The notes under the pieces are model-generated. The model worked only from the letters and a program-made list of their open reading frames with translations. It was not told the DNA's origin and did no database searches. Below are positions 15,603 to 24,100 of a stretch of 64,000 bases of DNA, piece after piece; the first letter of the stretch is position 1; the number at the start of each line of letters is the position of its first letter. This DNA is from Planctellipticum variicoloris (lineage in GTDB: Bacteria > Planctomycetota > Planctomycetia > Planctomycetales > Planctomycetaceae), in contig NZ_CP130886.1 of assembly GCF_030622045.1 (NCBI RefSeq), forward strand, positions 5,526,001-5,590,000, read 5' to 3'. The position numbers and the translations under genes were made by a program.

Positions 15603-16814
15603 CTACTCCGGTTTCGCTCCCGCCGGATGCGCCGCCACCCAGTCGGCTGCCTCGACGCCGCGCCAGAGCGACAGCGCCCGACCGGCGTGCGTCAGGAACG
15701 GGTAGTAGGAGCGAACCTGCGCGTCGGTCAGGCTCTGGAGCGTATCGCACAGCCAGCTCGCAGCTTTCACGCGGACGCTCGTGTCCGGGAGAATCTCGTC
15801 CGGCGCCAGGGCCCACCATTCCAGCACGTGACCGGTGACGAGCAGTCGATCCGACAACGGTCCATACGGTCCGCGTCCCGATCGGGCGGGGCCTTCCGGC
15901 TCGACCCCGGCCCAGTCGATGTCCCAGTAACCGTCGGCGTTCTGCGTCTGGACCAGGCGGGCGGTGACGTCCTGCAGATGCTTCGTGATCCGCAGCCGGG
16001 CTTCCGTCGAGAGGATCGGGTGATCCTCGGCGTCGATGCGGAGCAGCATGACGAGCGAGTGGAGCCGATGCTGGCCGCTGCAGACCCCCTGGGCCAGCCT
16101 CTGGCGCAGAATACGGTCGGCGAGCCGGTCGAAAGTGATCTCCTGGCCTTCCGTCGTCATCCACGGTTCGCCGTCGGCGAAGTACAGGGCGAACGCGAGC
16201 GTCGACCATTCATACTCGGTCTGATTGAGGCTGAACGTCTTCACCGACCGTTCGAGAATCGCCCGGAGCGTGGTCTCCCCTTGCGGAGTGATGACCGGGA
16301 AATCGAGCGGCGTGCCGACTTCGCCGAGCCCGGCGATGGTGTGGTCAAAGTGACTGGCGGTGGCCTGTCCCTCTTGGGTGCGGACGCCGACGCCACGAGT
16401 ATCTGGAATCAGAAACGGTTCTGTCTTGGGCCCCCAGGCGTCGGCGAAGGCGCGGTGATCGAGCAGCAGTTCGCGCATTTCGGCGCCCGAGAGGGCCTGC
16501 GGATCGGCGAACTCCGCTTTCACGCCCCAGAACCGGAGGGCGTGATCGACGAAGTTGATCTTGGGCTGCTTGCCGCGGAGGCGCGGCTGCAGGCGGTCGA
16601 GGATGGCGGTCAACCGTTCGTCGGAGACCATGTCGGGATCGTCGCGGAGCGGCGCGACGACCGCCGGTTCATTCCGGAACGGCGGCAGGTCCGACAAGTG
16701 CCGATGGACGTTGTACCGCGAGACCGCCCAGGCCCCCCCTGCGGCGCAGAGAGCCATCTGCAGCGCAACGAACGGGAGCAGACCGGCGCGGGCGTAGGAG
16801 AGGGGAGCGGGCAT
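15603..16814 (-). CDS. Exported/membrane-anchored hypothetical, alpha-toroid-like
   Basis: 403 residues. One N-terminal hydrophobic helix (AGLLPFVALQMALCAAGGAW) anchors or exports the protein. The body is mainly helical, with SQ/QNADGYWDIDW and repeated 'x-x-LLVTGHVLEWW' style units resembling terpenoid-cyclase or prenyltransferase toroids (LQ-x-x-Q-NADGYW). HRLHSLVMLLRID and DRLLVTGHVLEWW are likely core helices. The catalytic acid motif of squalene-hopene cyclases is absent, so enzymatic activity is doubtful. The frame is open further upstream, but that leader is encoded by a repeat; ATG 16814 is the sensible start. Confidence 0.55.
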   Translation of the reverse strand: MPAPLSYARAGLLPFVALQMALCAAGGAWAVSRYNVHRHLSDLPPFRNEPAVVAPLRDDPDMVSDERLTAILDRLQPRLRGKQPKINFVDHALRFWGVKAEFADPQALSGAEMRELLLDHRAFADAWGPKTEPFLIPDTRGVGVRTQEGQATASHFDHTIAGLGEVGTPLDFPVITPQGETTLRAILERSVKTFSLNQTEYEWSTLAFALYFADGEPWMTTEGQEITFDRLADRILRQRLAQGVCSGQHRLHSLVMLLRIDAEDHPILSTEARLRITKHLQDVTARLVQTQNADGYWDIDWAGVEPEGPARSGRGPYGPLSDRLLVTGHVLEWWALAPDEILPDTSVRVKAASWLCDTLQSLTDAQVRSYYPFLTHAGRALSLWRGVEAADWVAAHPAGAKPE

Positions 16815-16819
16815 GGGAG

Positions 16820-17095
16820 GATCCGGGCTTCGGGTATCGGGCTTCGGGCTTCGCAGAAAAGAGCAGAAACGTCTTCTCGTCTTGTCCCCTCTCCCGCTGT
16901 CTTCAGTGGGAGTGGGCCAGGGTGAGGGTCTTCGAAGATTTCCTCGTTCCCAGGCTCTGCCTGGGAACGCCCTCTTGCGAGGCTCCGCCTCGTCTGACAT
17001 CCGACAGCCAACCAGGCGCCAGCTACAGAGGACGCTGAGCGTCCAAAGATGGTGTTCCCAGGCGGAGCCTGGGAACGAGGTGTTGAACGTCTTCT
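16820..17095. repeat. Intergenic palindrome cluster (gttcccaggc family)
   Basis: Contains the direct motif gggcttcgggtatcgggctt (from about 16827, also at 395-420), then two copies of a strong palindrome: GTTCCCAGGCtctGCCTGGGAAC (around 16949) and GTTCCCAGGCggaGCCTGGGAAC (around 17053). A separate gaggctccgcctc dyad lies near 16979. It separates two leftward genes and holds no gene. Confidence 0.7.
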
Positions 17096-17102
17096 CTCGT
17101 CT

Positions 17103-18776
17103 TCATTCGACATTGGCGGTTTCGGTCGCTTCAGCGGCCGGAGATTCTTCGGTGGGTTGATCGGGCACTCGCTCGACCACCAGGGCCAGATCATCCTCAT
17201 ACGCGACTTTCCAGCCGGTCAGGCCGCGGGCGAGGCGGGCGGCGGGCGCCTGCAGTTCCTTGTGAACGATGATCGTGTTGATGCGATAGCGGTCCAGCCG
17301 GCGCTGGAAGCCTTCGTCCCCGCGGGCGAGGGCCAGGTAGTCCAGCCAGACGCGACGCGGCGCAACGTGCACGGCATTCGTCGTCATGAAGACCTGGAGA
17401 TCCCTGGGACCCTTGAACGCCAGCCAGTCCCCCCACCACTGCGGATTCATGATCTGTCCGACGGGAGGATGCTCGTTGAGAAACTTCGTCAGAGCGAGCG
17501 GCGTTTCGTGCGAGTACCGGTGGCGATCCGTCCGGGGTTTGCCCCCGAACAGAGGCGTCGAGGCCGGCGAGAAAACGAACGCCAGCCAGACGAGCAGGAG
17601 CGAGATCGCGGTATAGCGGAACGACGGCCCGGCCCAGCCGAGGTCCGCGTGCGGCAGGTCGAGCGAATGCAGCCAGGCGCGGCAGCGAGCGGAGACATCG
17701 GCGACGTGCGGGGCGGCGACGTAGACGAAAATCATCGAATACCACGCGATCATCCGGACGCGGAGCAGCACCAGCAGCGCGAACCCGCCGATCAGCAGCA
17801 CCTGGGCCGGTGTTACCGGAACGCGGCTGTGCCGCAGCAGGACCATCCAGCAGACCAGCGAGCCGGCGAGCAGCAGTCCTTCGACCGACATGATGTCGGG
17901 CCGGAACCATTCGACCACGTCATTCAGATTGGGATTGCTCGGAAAGATGATCGTATTCAGGACGAGGTCCATCCCGTAGGGATTGAGCAGCGTGGCGGCG
18001 AAGGACAGCTCGGTCAGCCAGAGCCAGCTCCGCAGCTCGCGGTCGCTCAGGATGGCCCGGAGCGAACCGCGGGAAATCCAGGCGACCTCCAGTGCGCGAC
18101 CGGCGAGGCCGCAGCCCAGAATCAGCAGTCCGACGATGAACGAGCCGTGCAGGTTCGCCCAAAGGGCGAAGACTACGGGCATGCCGATCCAGGTCGTCAG
18201 GCCAAAGCGGGGACCGGATTCGCCAGCTCCGCGGATCGCTCTCCAGGGACGATCGCGGACGAGGAGCCACAGGAGGACGGCGCAGGCCAGCAGGCCGAAG
18301 GCTTCGGGGCGGATGACGCGATGGCGGGAGAAGTTCAGGAGCCACGCGAAGATCGACAGTCCGACGCCGAGGCCGAAGCCTCCGGTCTGCAGGAAGCTCG
18401 TGCGGGCGACGACCAGATAAGTGATCAGCGACAGCAGGGCGAACAGGAACGGATATCCTTCGACCCCGCCCAGTTCGCCGGCGACGGCATAAACGATCTG
18501 TCCGAGCCACGCCGTGCAGGTGATCGGCACGCCGCCGGCAAGGGTCACGAACGGATCCTCGGCGGGGAGCGCGCGGTGGGACAGCATCCACTCGCCGTAC
18601 GCGATGTGGCCCCAGATGTCCGTATGGTGAATCGGGATGAACGCGTAATACAGGTAGAACGCGGAGAACCACAGGACCGCCAGCAGGTGTTTGAGCGAAA
18701 CGGCGAAGCGGGCGTCGAGGACCGAAGTCAGTTCGACGGCAGGCGTAGTCGTCACCGGGTCATGAATCGCTGGCAT
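17103..18776 (-). CDS. Polytopic membrane protein, GT-C glycosyltransferase-like
   Basis: 557 residues with about ten transmembrane helices and a C-terminal soluble domain (~430-557). The first extracytoplasmic loop has HHTDIWGHIAYGEWMLSHRA and DPF, the acidic-residue pattern of GT-C enzymes that use lipid-linked sugars. The soluble tail contains the nucleotide-free fold ending NTIIVHKELQAPAARLARGL. It probably mannosylates or otherwise glycosylates a cell-envelope lipid or protein. It starts the leftward glycosylation cluster's last position, 48 bp after the GT2 gene. ATG 18776 is preferred over TTG 18806. Sugar specificity is unknown. Confidence 0.65.
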   Translation of the reverse strand: MPAIHDPVTTTPAVELTSVLDARFAVSLKHLLAVLWFSAFYLYYAFIPIHHTDIWGHIAYGEWMLSHRALPAEDPFVTLAGGVPITCTAWLGQIVYAVAGELGGVEGYPFLFALLSLITYLVVARTSFLQTGGFGLGVGLSIFAWLLNFSRHRVIRPEAFGLLACAVLLWLLVRDRPWRAIRGAGESGPRFGLTTWIGMPVVFALWANLHGSFIVGLLILGCGLAGRALEVAWISRGSLRAILSDRELRSWLWLTELSFAATLLNPYGMDLVLNTIIFPSNPNLNDVVEWFRPDIMSVEGLLLAGSLVCWMVLLRHSRVPVTPAQVLLIGGFALLVLLRVRMIAWYSMIFVYVAAPHVADVSARCRAWLHSLDLPHADLGWAGPSFRYTAISLLLVWLAFVFSPASTPLFGGKPRTDRHRYSHETPLALTKFLNEHPPVGQIMNPQWWGDWLAFKGPRDLQVFMTTNAVHVAPRRVWLDYLALARGDEGFQRRLDRYRINTIIVHKELQAPAARLARGLTGWKVAYEDDLALVVERVPDQPTEESPAAEATETANVE

Positions 18777-18824
18777 GGAGGCCTCGGCAAAAAGTGAAGC
18801 GTGCAATTCGTCAGCGGGCCGCGA

Positions 18825-19868
18825 TCAGACGGAGGCCCTGGCGCGACGGGTCCAGGCGATGTCGGACGAGACAGGGGCGTCGAATTGGACTCCGCCGCCG
18901 ATTCGCGGGCGGTGGGAATCCTCCAGATTCGCCGTCCGGGCGACGATAAACTGCGGCCGCGCCCGGACCTGATCGAAGATCCGGGTGACGTATTCGCCGA
19001 GGATGGCGATCCCCAGTGCGTTGAGCGCGCCAAAGAACGCCGCAACCAGCGTGATCGATGTCCAGCCCGGAATCGCCAGTCCGGTCACCAGACGGTGATA
19101 CAACGCAAACAGCGTCACGGCGACGAAGACCGACAGCGACAGCCCGGCGAAGATGTAGAAGATCGTCAGCGGGAAGGTCGAGAACGAGAAGATCGCCGTC
19201 TTCGCCAGGCGGAACAGGCCCGCGAGGGAAACGCGCGGCTTCTCGTCGTAACGCGCCAGCCGCTCCACCAGAATGCCCGTCTGGCGGAAGCCGACCCAGC
19301 GCCGCAGGCCCGGAAAGAACCGGTCGCAGTCGACCAGATGGGCGACCTGCTCGGCGACGCGGCGATCGATCAGGCCGAAGTTCCCGGCGTCCGCCGGGAT
19401 GGGGGTGTTCGAGATCGCGTTGAGCACGCGATAGAAGGCATGAAACAGCGAACGCTTCCACCACGATTCTTTGCGCTCGGTCCGGACGGCGTAGACGACG
19501 TCGAACCCCTGTTCCCACTGTTCGATCATGCGCGGGATCGCCGCCGGGTCGTCCTGCAGGTCGGAATCCATGACGATCAACAGGTCCCCCGAGGCATGCA
19601 CGAGTCCCGCCTGCACGGCGGCCTGGTGACCGAAGTTCCGCGAGAAATGGACGACGCGGATTTCCGGATGGTCGGCGGCGAGGTCGTCGAGGAGATCGGC
19701 GGATCCGTCGGTGGACCCATCGTCGACGAAGACGATTTCATAGTCGCAGGGGAGGTCGGCAAAGGCGTCGTCGACCGCTTCGACGAGCCGCAGCAAAACC
19801 TGGGATTCGTTGAAAACAGGCAGGACGACGGACGCCAGAACTTCCGCAAGTGGGGGGCGATTTGGCAT
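18825..19868 (-). CDS. GT2 polyprenyl-phosphate glycosyltransferase
   Basis: 347 residues. The GT-A domain has VVLPVFNESQVLLRLVEAV, IVFVDDGSTDGSADLL, the HFSRNFGHQAAVQAGLVHA segment, and the DXD-type metal site VMDSDLQDDPAAIP. Two C-terminal transmembrane helices follow (FSTFPLTIFYIFAGLSLSVF; TLVAAFFGALNALGIAILG). This is the DPM1/GtrB/ArnC architecture, which loads a sugar onto undecaprenyl phosphate for GT-C enzymes such as the neighbours at 17103 and 20691. The next upstream gene, on the same strand, is a methyltransferase 31 bp away. Confidence 0.9.
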   Translation of the reverse strand: MPNRPPLAEVLASVVLPVFNESQVLLRLVEAVDDAFADLPCDYEIVFVDDGSTDGSADLLDDLAADHPEIRVVHFSRNFGHQAAVQAGLVHASGDLLIVMDSDLQDDPAAIPRMIEQWEQGFDVVYAVRTERKESWWKRSLFHAFYRVLNAISNTPIPADAGNFGLIDRRVAEQVAHLVDCDRFFPGLRRWVGFRQTGILVERLARYDEKPRVSLAGLFRLAKTAIFSFSTFPLTIFYIFAGLSLSVFVAVTLFALYHRLVTGLAIPGWTSITLVAAFFGALNALGIAILGEYVTRIFDQVRARPQFIVARTANLEDSHRPRIGGGVQFDAPVSSDIAWTRRARASV

Positions 19869-19899
19869 CACGTGTCGACCTCAATGTTGCCTGACGGCA

Positions 19900-20646
19900 T
19901 CAGGATTTCCGCAAAACCGCCACTAAAGACAGTCCGCAGGGGACACGGACCCAGGAAAGCAACCGCCGTTCCAGAGTCAGCGCCGCGCAGAGGGCGGCGT
20001 TGAGCCACGACGAGACCCGCGGGAACTCGGACTCCTTCCTCCCGGCCGTCAATCGTTCGAGGGTTCGCAGAAACAGAGCGGGAGGCAGTGATACGGAATT
20101 CCAGTGCGACAGCCACTCGACGCTGAGCCCCGCTTCGCGCGCTTCGCGGCGCAGTTCGTGACGGGTGTAGCGACGGTAGTGGCCCAGCAGCCGATCCCAC
20201 TGGCTGTAAAGCGACGGATAGGCCGGCACGGTGACGATTGCACACCCGCCCGGCGCCAGTACATCCGCTGCATGCTGCAGAACCGTTTCGGGATGCGCCG
20301 TGTGCTCGATCACGTCGAGCAGGACGACGGCGCGACAGCTTCCGGACTCGACGGGCCACGGCTGTTCCAGATCGTGAACGCGGGCCGTCAAACCGCGTTG
20401 ACAGGCATGCTCGACCGACTCGGGCATCAGGTCGAATCCTTCGGCCCGGTATCCCATTTGCTCCCACTCGCGCAGGTTGCGTGCCGAACCGACTCCCCCT
20501 TCCACGAGATTTCCCGCGGGAGGGGCGAACCGCTGCAACAGGCTGCCGACCAGGCGGCGCTTGGAAATGTGCCACCAGTAACGCTCTTCGAGATCGATCA
20601 ATTCCTGCAGATGGGCGGACGTCATCGGAGTGATCGTGGCGGTCAT
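19900..20646 (-). CDS. Class I SAM-dependent methyltransferase
   Basis: 248 residues. Motif I is unusual (LVEGGVGSARNL in place of the D-x-G-x-G-x-G consensus), but motif II EGFDLMPESVEHA, motif IV VVLLDVIEHTAHPETVL and LAPGGCAIVTVPAYPSLYSQ are typical of the methyltransferase 11 group. An N-terminal ERYWWHISKRRLV segment matches the class found next to GT2 enzymes. It probably modifies a polysaccharide or lipid intermediate. It is divergent from the GT-C gene at 20691, with 44 bp between starts. Confidence 0.82.
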   Translation of the reverse strand: MTATITPMTSAHLQELIDLEERYWWHISKRRLVGSLLQRFAPPAGNLVEGGVGSARNLREWEQMGYRAEGFDLMPESVEHACQRGLTARVHDLEQPWPVESGSCRAVVLLDVIEHTAHPETVLQHAADVLAPGGCAIVTVPAYPSLYSQWDRLLGHYRRYTRHELRREAREAGLSVEWLSHWNSVSLPPALFLRTLERLTAGRKESEFPRVSSWLNAALCAALTLERRLLSWVRVPCGLSLVAVLRKS

Positions 20647-20690
20647 GGCGGCTTCCGACAGGACGGTTCAGAACAGGGGAGACGGAACAC

Positions 20691-22436
20691 TTGAACGCAA
20701 CGGAAACGCACGCGGCGTACCAGTCGGACAAGTCTATGCCAGGTTTGACCTCTCGGGAGCCGCGTCCATGGGCCGCCTGGACGGCCCTGGTCCTGACGCT
20801 GGTCGTCGCCGGCCCCCTGTTCGTCTGCCTGCCCCTCACGAACGACGCCGAATACTACGACCTCCAGGCCACCAACGTGCTGCAGGGGGGCGTGCTCTAT
20901 CGTGACATGCTGGAACCGAATCTGCCCGGCGTCGTCTGGCTGCACATGCTCGTGCGAACCGTCGGCGGTTTCCGCTCCGAAGTCCTGCGGATCGCCGACC
21001 TGGCGATTTGGGGCGCGGCGATGGCGCTCCTGTACTCGTGGTTCAAGGCCGGCGGCGTCCGCCCCGCATTGGCCGCCTGGACCGTGGCCGGCTGCGTCTG
21101 GTGCTACGTCTCACAAACGGAATGGATCCACTGCCAGCGCGACGGCTGGCTTCTCCCCTGGGCGATCGGCGGCGTCTGGCTGCGCCAGCGTCAGATCGCC
21201 CGGCTGCTGTCCGACTCGGCAACCGCGCGATCAATCGCAGCCTGGGCGTTCCTCGAAGGAACGATCTGGGCCTGCGGCTTCTGGATTAAACCCTACATCG
21301 CCATTCCGGGATTCGCCGCGTGGCTGCTCGCCGCGCTGCTGGTCCGGAAGCCCGGACGAGTCCTGACGGATCTGGTCGGACTGCTCGTCGGCGGCGGAAT
21401 CGTGGGGCTCGCCGGAATCGCCTGGCTGGCATCCACGGGGGCCTGGGAACCGTTCTGGTCGACCGTGCGGGAGTGGAATCCCCTGTATTTCCAGGCGGGA
21501 CGCGAGCACTGGCGGCTCGTCCGTCTGTTCGGCGCCGCGTTTCGTCTCGCTCCGTGGAGCCTGCTGGTGTTGCCCGCGTTTGTCCCGGCGGTGCTCTGGC
21601 TGACGGCTCCGTTCCGCGACCGGGACGGCTCGCCGTCGCACGCGGCCAAGCGACATCTGCACGCCCTGCTGGCCGCAATCTGGCTGGGCTGGCTGGCTCA
21701 ATCGCTCTGGCTGCAGCACCAGTTCGACTACGTCTACCTGCCAGTCGTCGTGCTGTCGTTCGTGATGGTCGCGCTGTGGGTCGGCGATTGGCCCGCGTGG
21801 CCGATGCGCATGCCGGCCTCAATGGTGTTCCTCGCCCTGGCGCTGATCGGTTCGCCGGTTCTGCGCCCCGAGCGTCTGGCGGTCTGGTCCCGCTGCTGGT
21901 CGGAGGGAAGCTCGACCGCAGTCCGTCAGCGTCTGGCCCTGGTGCATAACCCGCACTGGGAAGATCTGCGGCGGGCCGAGCAGTTCCTCCGCGAGCATGG
22001 GGCGCACGATCGGAACGTGCTGTGCTATCACAACAGCCTGGTCTATCTGTATCGAGATCTGGAACTGCTTCCGCCGACGCGCTACGTATATCTCGAATCG
22101 CACCTGGCGTTCTTCCGCAACCGAAGGCGGAGCATTCTGGAGGAGGTCCGCGCCGCCGGCGCGGACTACGTCGTCACCGACCTCCTGTCGACCGGACTGC
22201 CGGCGGGGCAGGCCCGCCTCCCCGGTCGCCACAAAGACGACTCGTTTCCTCCGCCGTTTCCCGACGCCGCCCGGCGGCAGTATCCCTGGAATCTCCCGGT
22301 GGTGTTTCGGGCGGGATCGATCTTGATCCACAGAGCTGCGCCCGCCGCCGCCGGACTGGCCGCGAACGGCGATCAACATGTCACAGTGCCAACAGCCGGC
22401 CAGCCGGCCGACCCTTCTCAAGGAACACGTCGATGA
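20691..22436 (+). CDS. GT-C-like polytopic glycosyltransferase
   Basis: 581 residues with about eleven membrane helices. The first periplasmic loop (PLTNDAEYYDLQATNVLQGG) holds the acidic catalytic site expected in ArnT/PMT enzymes, followed by YRDMLEPNLPGVVWLHML. The C-terminal part (from ~430) is a soluble domain with HDRNVLCYHNSLVYLYRDLE. The start is a TTG at 20691 with AGGGGAGA eight bases upstream; the next ATG (20736) lacks a ribosome site. Its stop overlaps the next start (ATGA at 22433). With the GT2 and methyltransferase it forms an envelope glycosylation locus. Donor and acceptor are unknown. Confidence 0.7.
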   Translation: MNATETHAAYQSDKSMPGLTSREPRPWAAWTALVLTLVVAGPLFVCLPLTNDAEYYDLQATNVLQGGVLYRDMLEPNLPGVVWLHMLVRTVGGFRSEVLRIADLAIWGAAMALLYSWFKAGGVRPALAAWTVAGCVWCYVSQTEWIHCQRDGWLLPWAIGGVWLRQRQIARLLSDSATARSIAAWAFLEGTIWACGFWIKPYIAIPGFAAWLLAALLVRKPGRVLTDLVGLLVGGGIVGLAGIAWLASTGAWEPFWSTVREWNPLYFQAGREHWRLVRLFGAAFRLAPWSLLVLPAFVPAVLWLTAPFRDRDGSPSHAAKRHLHALLAAIWLGWLAQSLWLQHQFDYVYLPVVVLSFVMVALWVGDWPAWPMRMPASMVFLALALIGSPVLRPERLAVWSRCWSEGSSTAVRQRLALVHNPHWEDLRRAEQFLREHGAHDRNVLCYHNSLVYLYRDLELLPPTRYVYLESHLAFFRNRRRSILEEVRAAGADYVVTDLLSTGLPAGQARLPGRHKDDSFPPPFPDAARRQYPWNLPVVFRAGSILIHRAAPAAAGLAANGDQHVTVPTAGQPADPSQGTRR

Positions 22437-22867
22437 ACCGAATTCTGTGGTGTCTGGCCCTGGCGGCGCTGTCGGCGACGACGGGCTGCTCAGCGTTCGC
22501 CCCCCCCGACCTGACCGGTCGCTGGACCGCGAAGGAATTGAGCATTCAGTTTGAGAAAGACAACTACGTGACCGTCGTGACGCGGGGCGGCGTCTCGCGC
22601 GGCCTGTACACTCTGGATCGAAATCAGACGCCGGCGCAACTGGTGATCAAGACTCAGAACGAAGGGACCGGCGTCGAGTCCGTCGCGGTCTACAACGCCG
22701 AGTTCGTCGGTCCGAAATTCCTCAATCTCACCGAGAAGCAACTCTACATCGACGGCGAATCCCGAACGCGTCGCCGCGAAGAGACCTATTTAATGGAACG
22801 GGCCGAAGTCCTCGCCGACGGGGCGACGCTGCCGGCCGGCGAGCAGACGGCGGCCGTCGCTCCGTAG
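22433..22867 (+). CDS. Small lipoprotein, unknown function
   Basis: 144 residues. A signal peptide ends in a lipobox (ALSATTGC). The mature region opens FAPPDLTGRWTAKELSIQFE, continues with beta-rich TVVTRGGVSRGLYTLDRNQ and ends Ala/Thr-rich. The fold resembles small lipocalin-like 'copper/lipid-binding' exported domains, but no motif fixes it. It is translationally coupled to the GT-C gene through a four-base overlap. Confidence 0.6.
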   Translation: MNRILWCLALAALSATTGCSAFAPPDLTGRWTAKELSIQFEKDNYVTVVTRGGVSRGLYTLDRNQTPAQLVIKTQNEGTGVESVAVYNAEFVGPKFLNLTEKQLYIDGESRTRRREETYLMERAEVLADGATLPAGEQTAAVAP

Positions 22868-23247
22868 GGCATTGCGTCAGCCTGGATTTCGGATTGTGAG
22901 GGGACAGGGAACGGCGATTCGCCCGACAATGGCGATCCCGATGCGACTTCCACTGGCGCAATCCTCTGTTCGCGACTCCCGATTCGGGTTCCGGGAGCAT
23001 TCGCCTGCCGGAATCGTCATCCGGGGCGTCGGGCGGCCGGTCGTCGGCTGCGCAGCAGCTCTGTTTCACGACCCGACCGGTCGGGCGAACCTTTTCGAAG
23101 GGGGCGGGAAACCGGTCATGAAACGGGGCCGCCGGAACCTTTTCACGCATCGCAACTCGGCGACGGCACAATGCACAGAACCCCGGGTCTCGAAGTGAGA
23201 GCCGGGGTTCTGACGCGATTGCGAAGCCGCTGGCGGAAGAGCCCGAC
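22868..23247. other. Convergent intergenic region
   Basis: 380 bp between two converging genes. It holds several partial dyads (for example gactcccgattcgggttccggg) and the terminator annotated at 23177-23211. The frames through it have no protein character. Confidence 0.35.
23177..23211. terminator. Strong hairpin terminator between convergent genes
   Basis: AGAACCCCGG and CCGGGGTTCT form a perfect 10-bp stem around a 15-base loop that itself can pair (gtctc/gaga). It probably serves both flanking genes; the leftward side has no long T-run. Confidence 0.6.
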
Positions 23248-23793
23248 TTATTTTCGCAGCAATGTTTCGAGTTCCGGCAGTTTGCCTTCAGTCTTAGGCT
23301 CGAAGCGGGGCAGATACATTTTGGTTTCTGCGTAAGCCCCCTGATCGAAACCTGCGTAAATGGCCCCGAAGACCGGGCCGGTGGCGTAGGGAGCACGAAT
23401 GTCGAAGCCCATCGCGACCGCCGCGCTCCGCTGCCGTTCGACCATCGTCCAGTTGTACGGACGGAAGTAGTAGTAGCCGTGATACATCGGCTGATACGGG
23501 TAGTGGGGATACATGTCGCCAGTGCTGTCGAGCCGGCAGCAGCAGCGTTTATGGCAGATGGAATCGTTGCAGCAGCCCGCGCCGCACCAGGCGTCATCGT
23601 ACGTGTCGAAGCAGCTCAGGTCGCAATCGGCGTCCGAAAAGCCATATTCGCCCGCATTGCTGCAGACCGGCGACTCGCCGATCAGTGCCGGCGTCCCCGG
23701 CACATCGGACGGCGGCGCCGGCGGAATCTCCTGGGCCAGACCAGGCGCAGCCGTCAGGCTGAATGCCAGCATCATCATCGCTGAGAATCTCAT
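23248..23793 (-). CDS. Secreted cysteine-rich hypothetical protein
   Basis: 181 residues. A signal peptide (MRFSAMMMLAFSLTAAPGLA) leads to a Cys-rich stretch (DCDLSCFDTYDDAWCGAGCC, then CHKRCCCRLD) and a Tyr-rich segment (YPHYPYQPMYHGYYYFRPYN). About ten cysteines in 40 residues suggest disulphides or metal binding in an exported protein. ATG 23793 has a GGGGGA tract upstream; ATG 23808 is the alternative. It is divergent from the secretin gene across a 307-bp promoter region, and a functional link to it is possible but unproven. Confidence 0.6.
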   Translation of the reverse strand: MRFSAMMMLAFSLTAAPGLAQEIPPAPPSDVPGTPALIGESPVCSNAGEYGFSDADCDLSCFDTYDDAWCGAGCCNDSICHKRCCCRLDSTGDMYPHYPYQPMYHGYYYFRPYNWTMVERQRSAAVAMGFDIRAPYATGPVFGAIYAGFDQGAYAETKMYLPRFEPKTEGKLPELETLLRK

Positions 23794-24100
23794 CCCCATA
23801 TCCCCCATCCGGTGGTGTTCGCCGGCACTGCATCCGGCTGGCAGGTTTGACCCGGACGGCTCCATCAAGCCGTCCGCCTGCGCCGTTCGGATGAAACGCA
23901 CCTCAGCACGCCAACGCGTGCCCCTTCACTGTGAAAATCGGTTAGAACAAACTGAAACATTCAGTCAATCCCGAATCGTGAAACGACCGATAGTTTCCTG
24001 GCAGCCATGTGCGGACCGGCCGTCGACGCGTCAGCGGAGTGCCCGGTCCAGCCGATATTCGCAGGGGCCGAGGTCGGCTGCTCCAGGGAAGGGGATTGTC
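23794..24100. promoter_or_regulatory. AT-richer divergent region upstream of the secretin gene
   Basis: 307 bp between two divergent starts. The stretch 23930-24000 is clearly lower in GC (ggttagaacaaactgaaaca and cattcagtcaatcccg) and contains tctgaaactga-like partial dyads, so at least one promoter probably lies here. GAAGGGGATTGTC precedes the secretin ATG as ribosome site. No -35/-10 pair can be assigned firmly. Confidence 0.4.

Noticed and set aside
15603-17000. Upstream start at 17000 for the 15603 gene
   Set aside because: The added 62 residues are encoded by the gttcccaggc repeat and lack conserved character; the hydrophobic helix starts right after ATG 16814.
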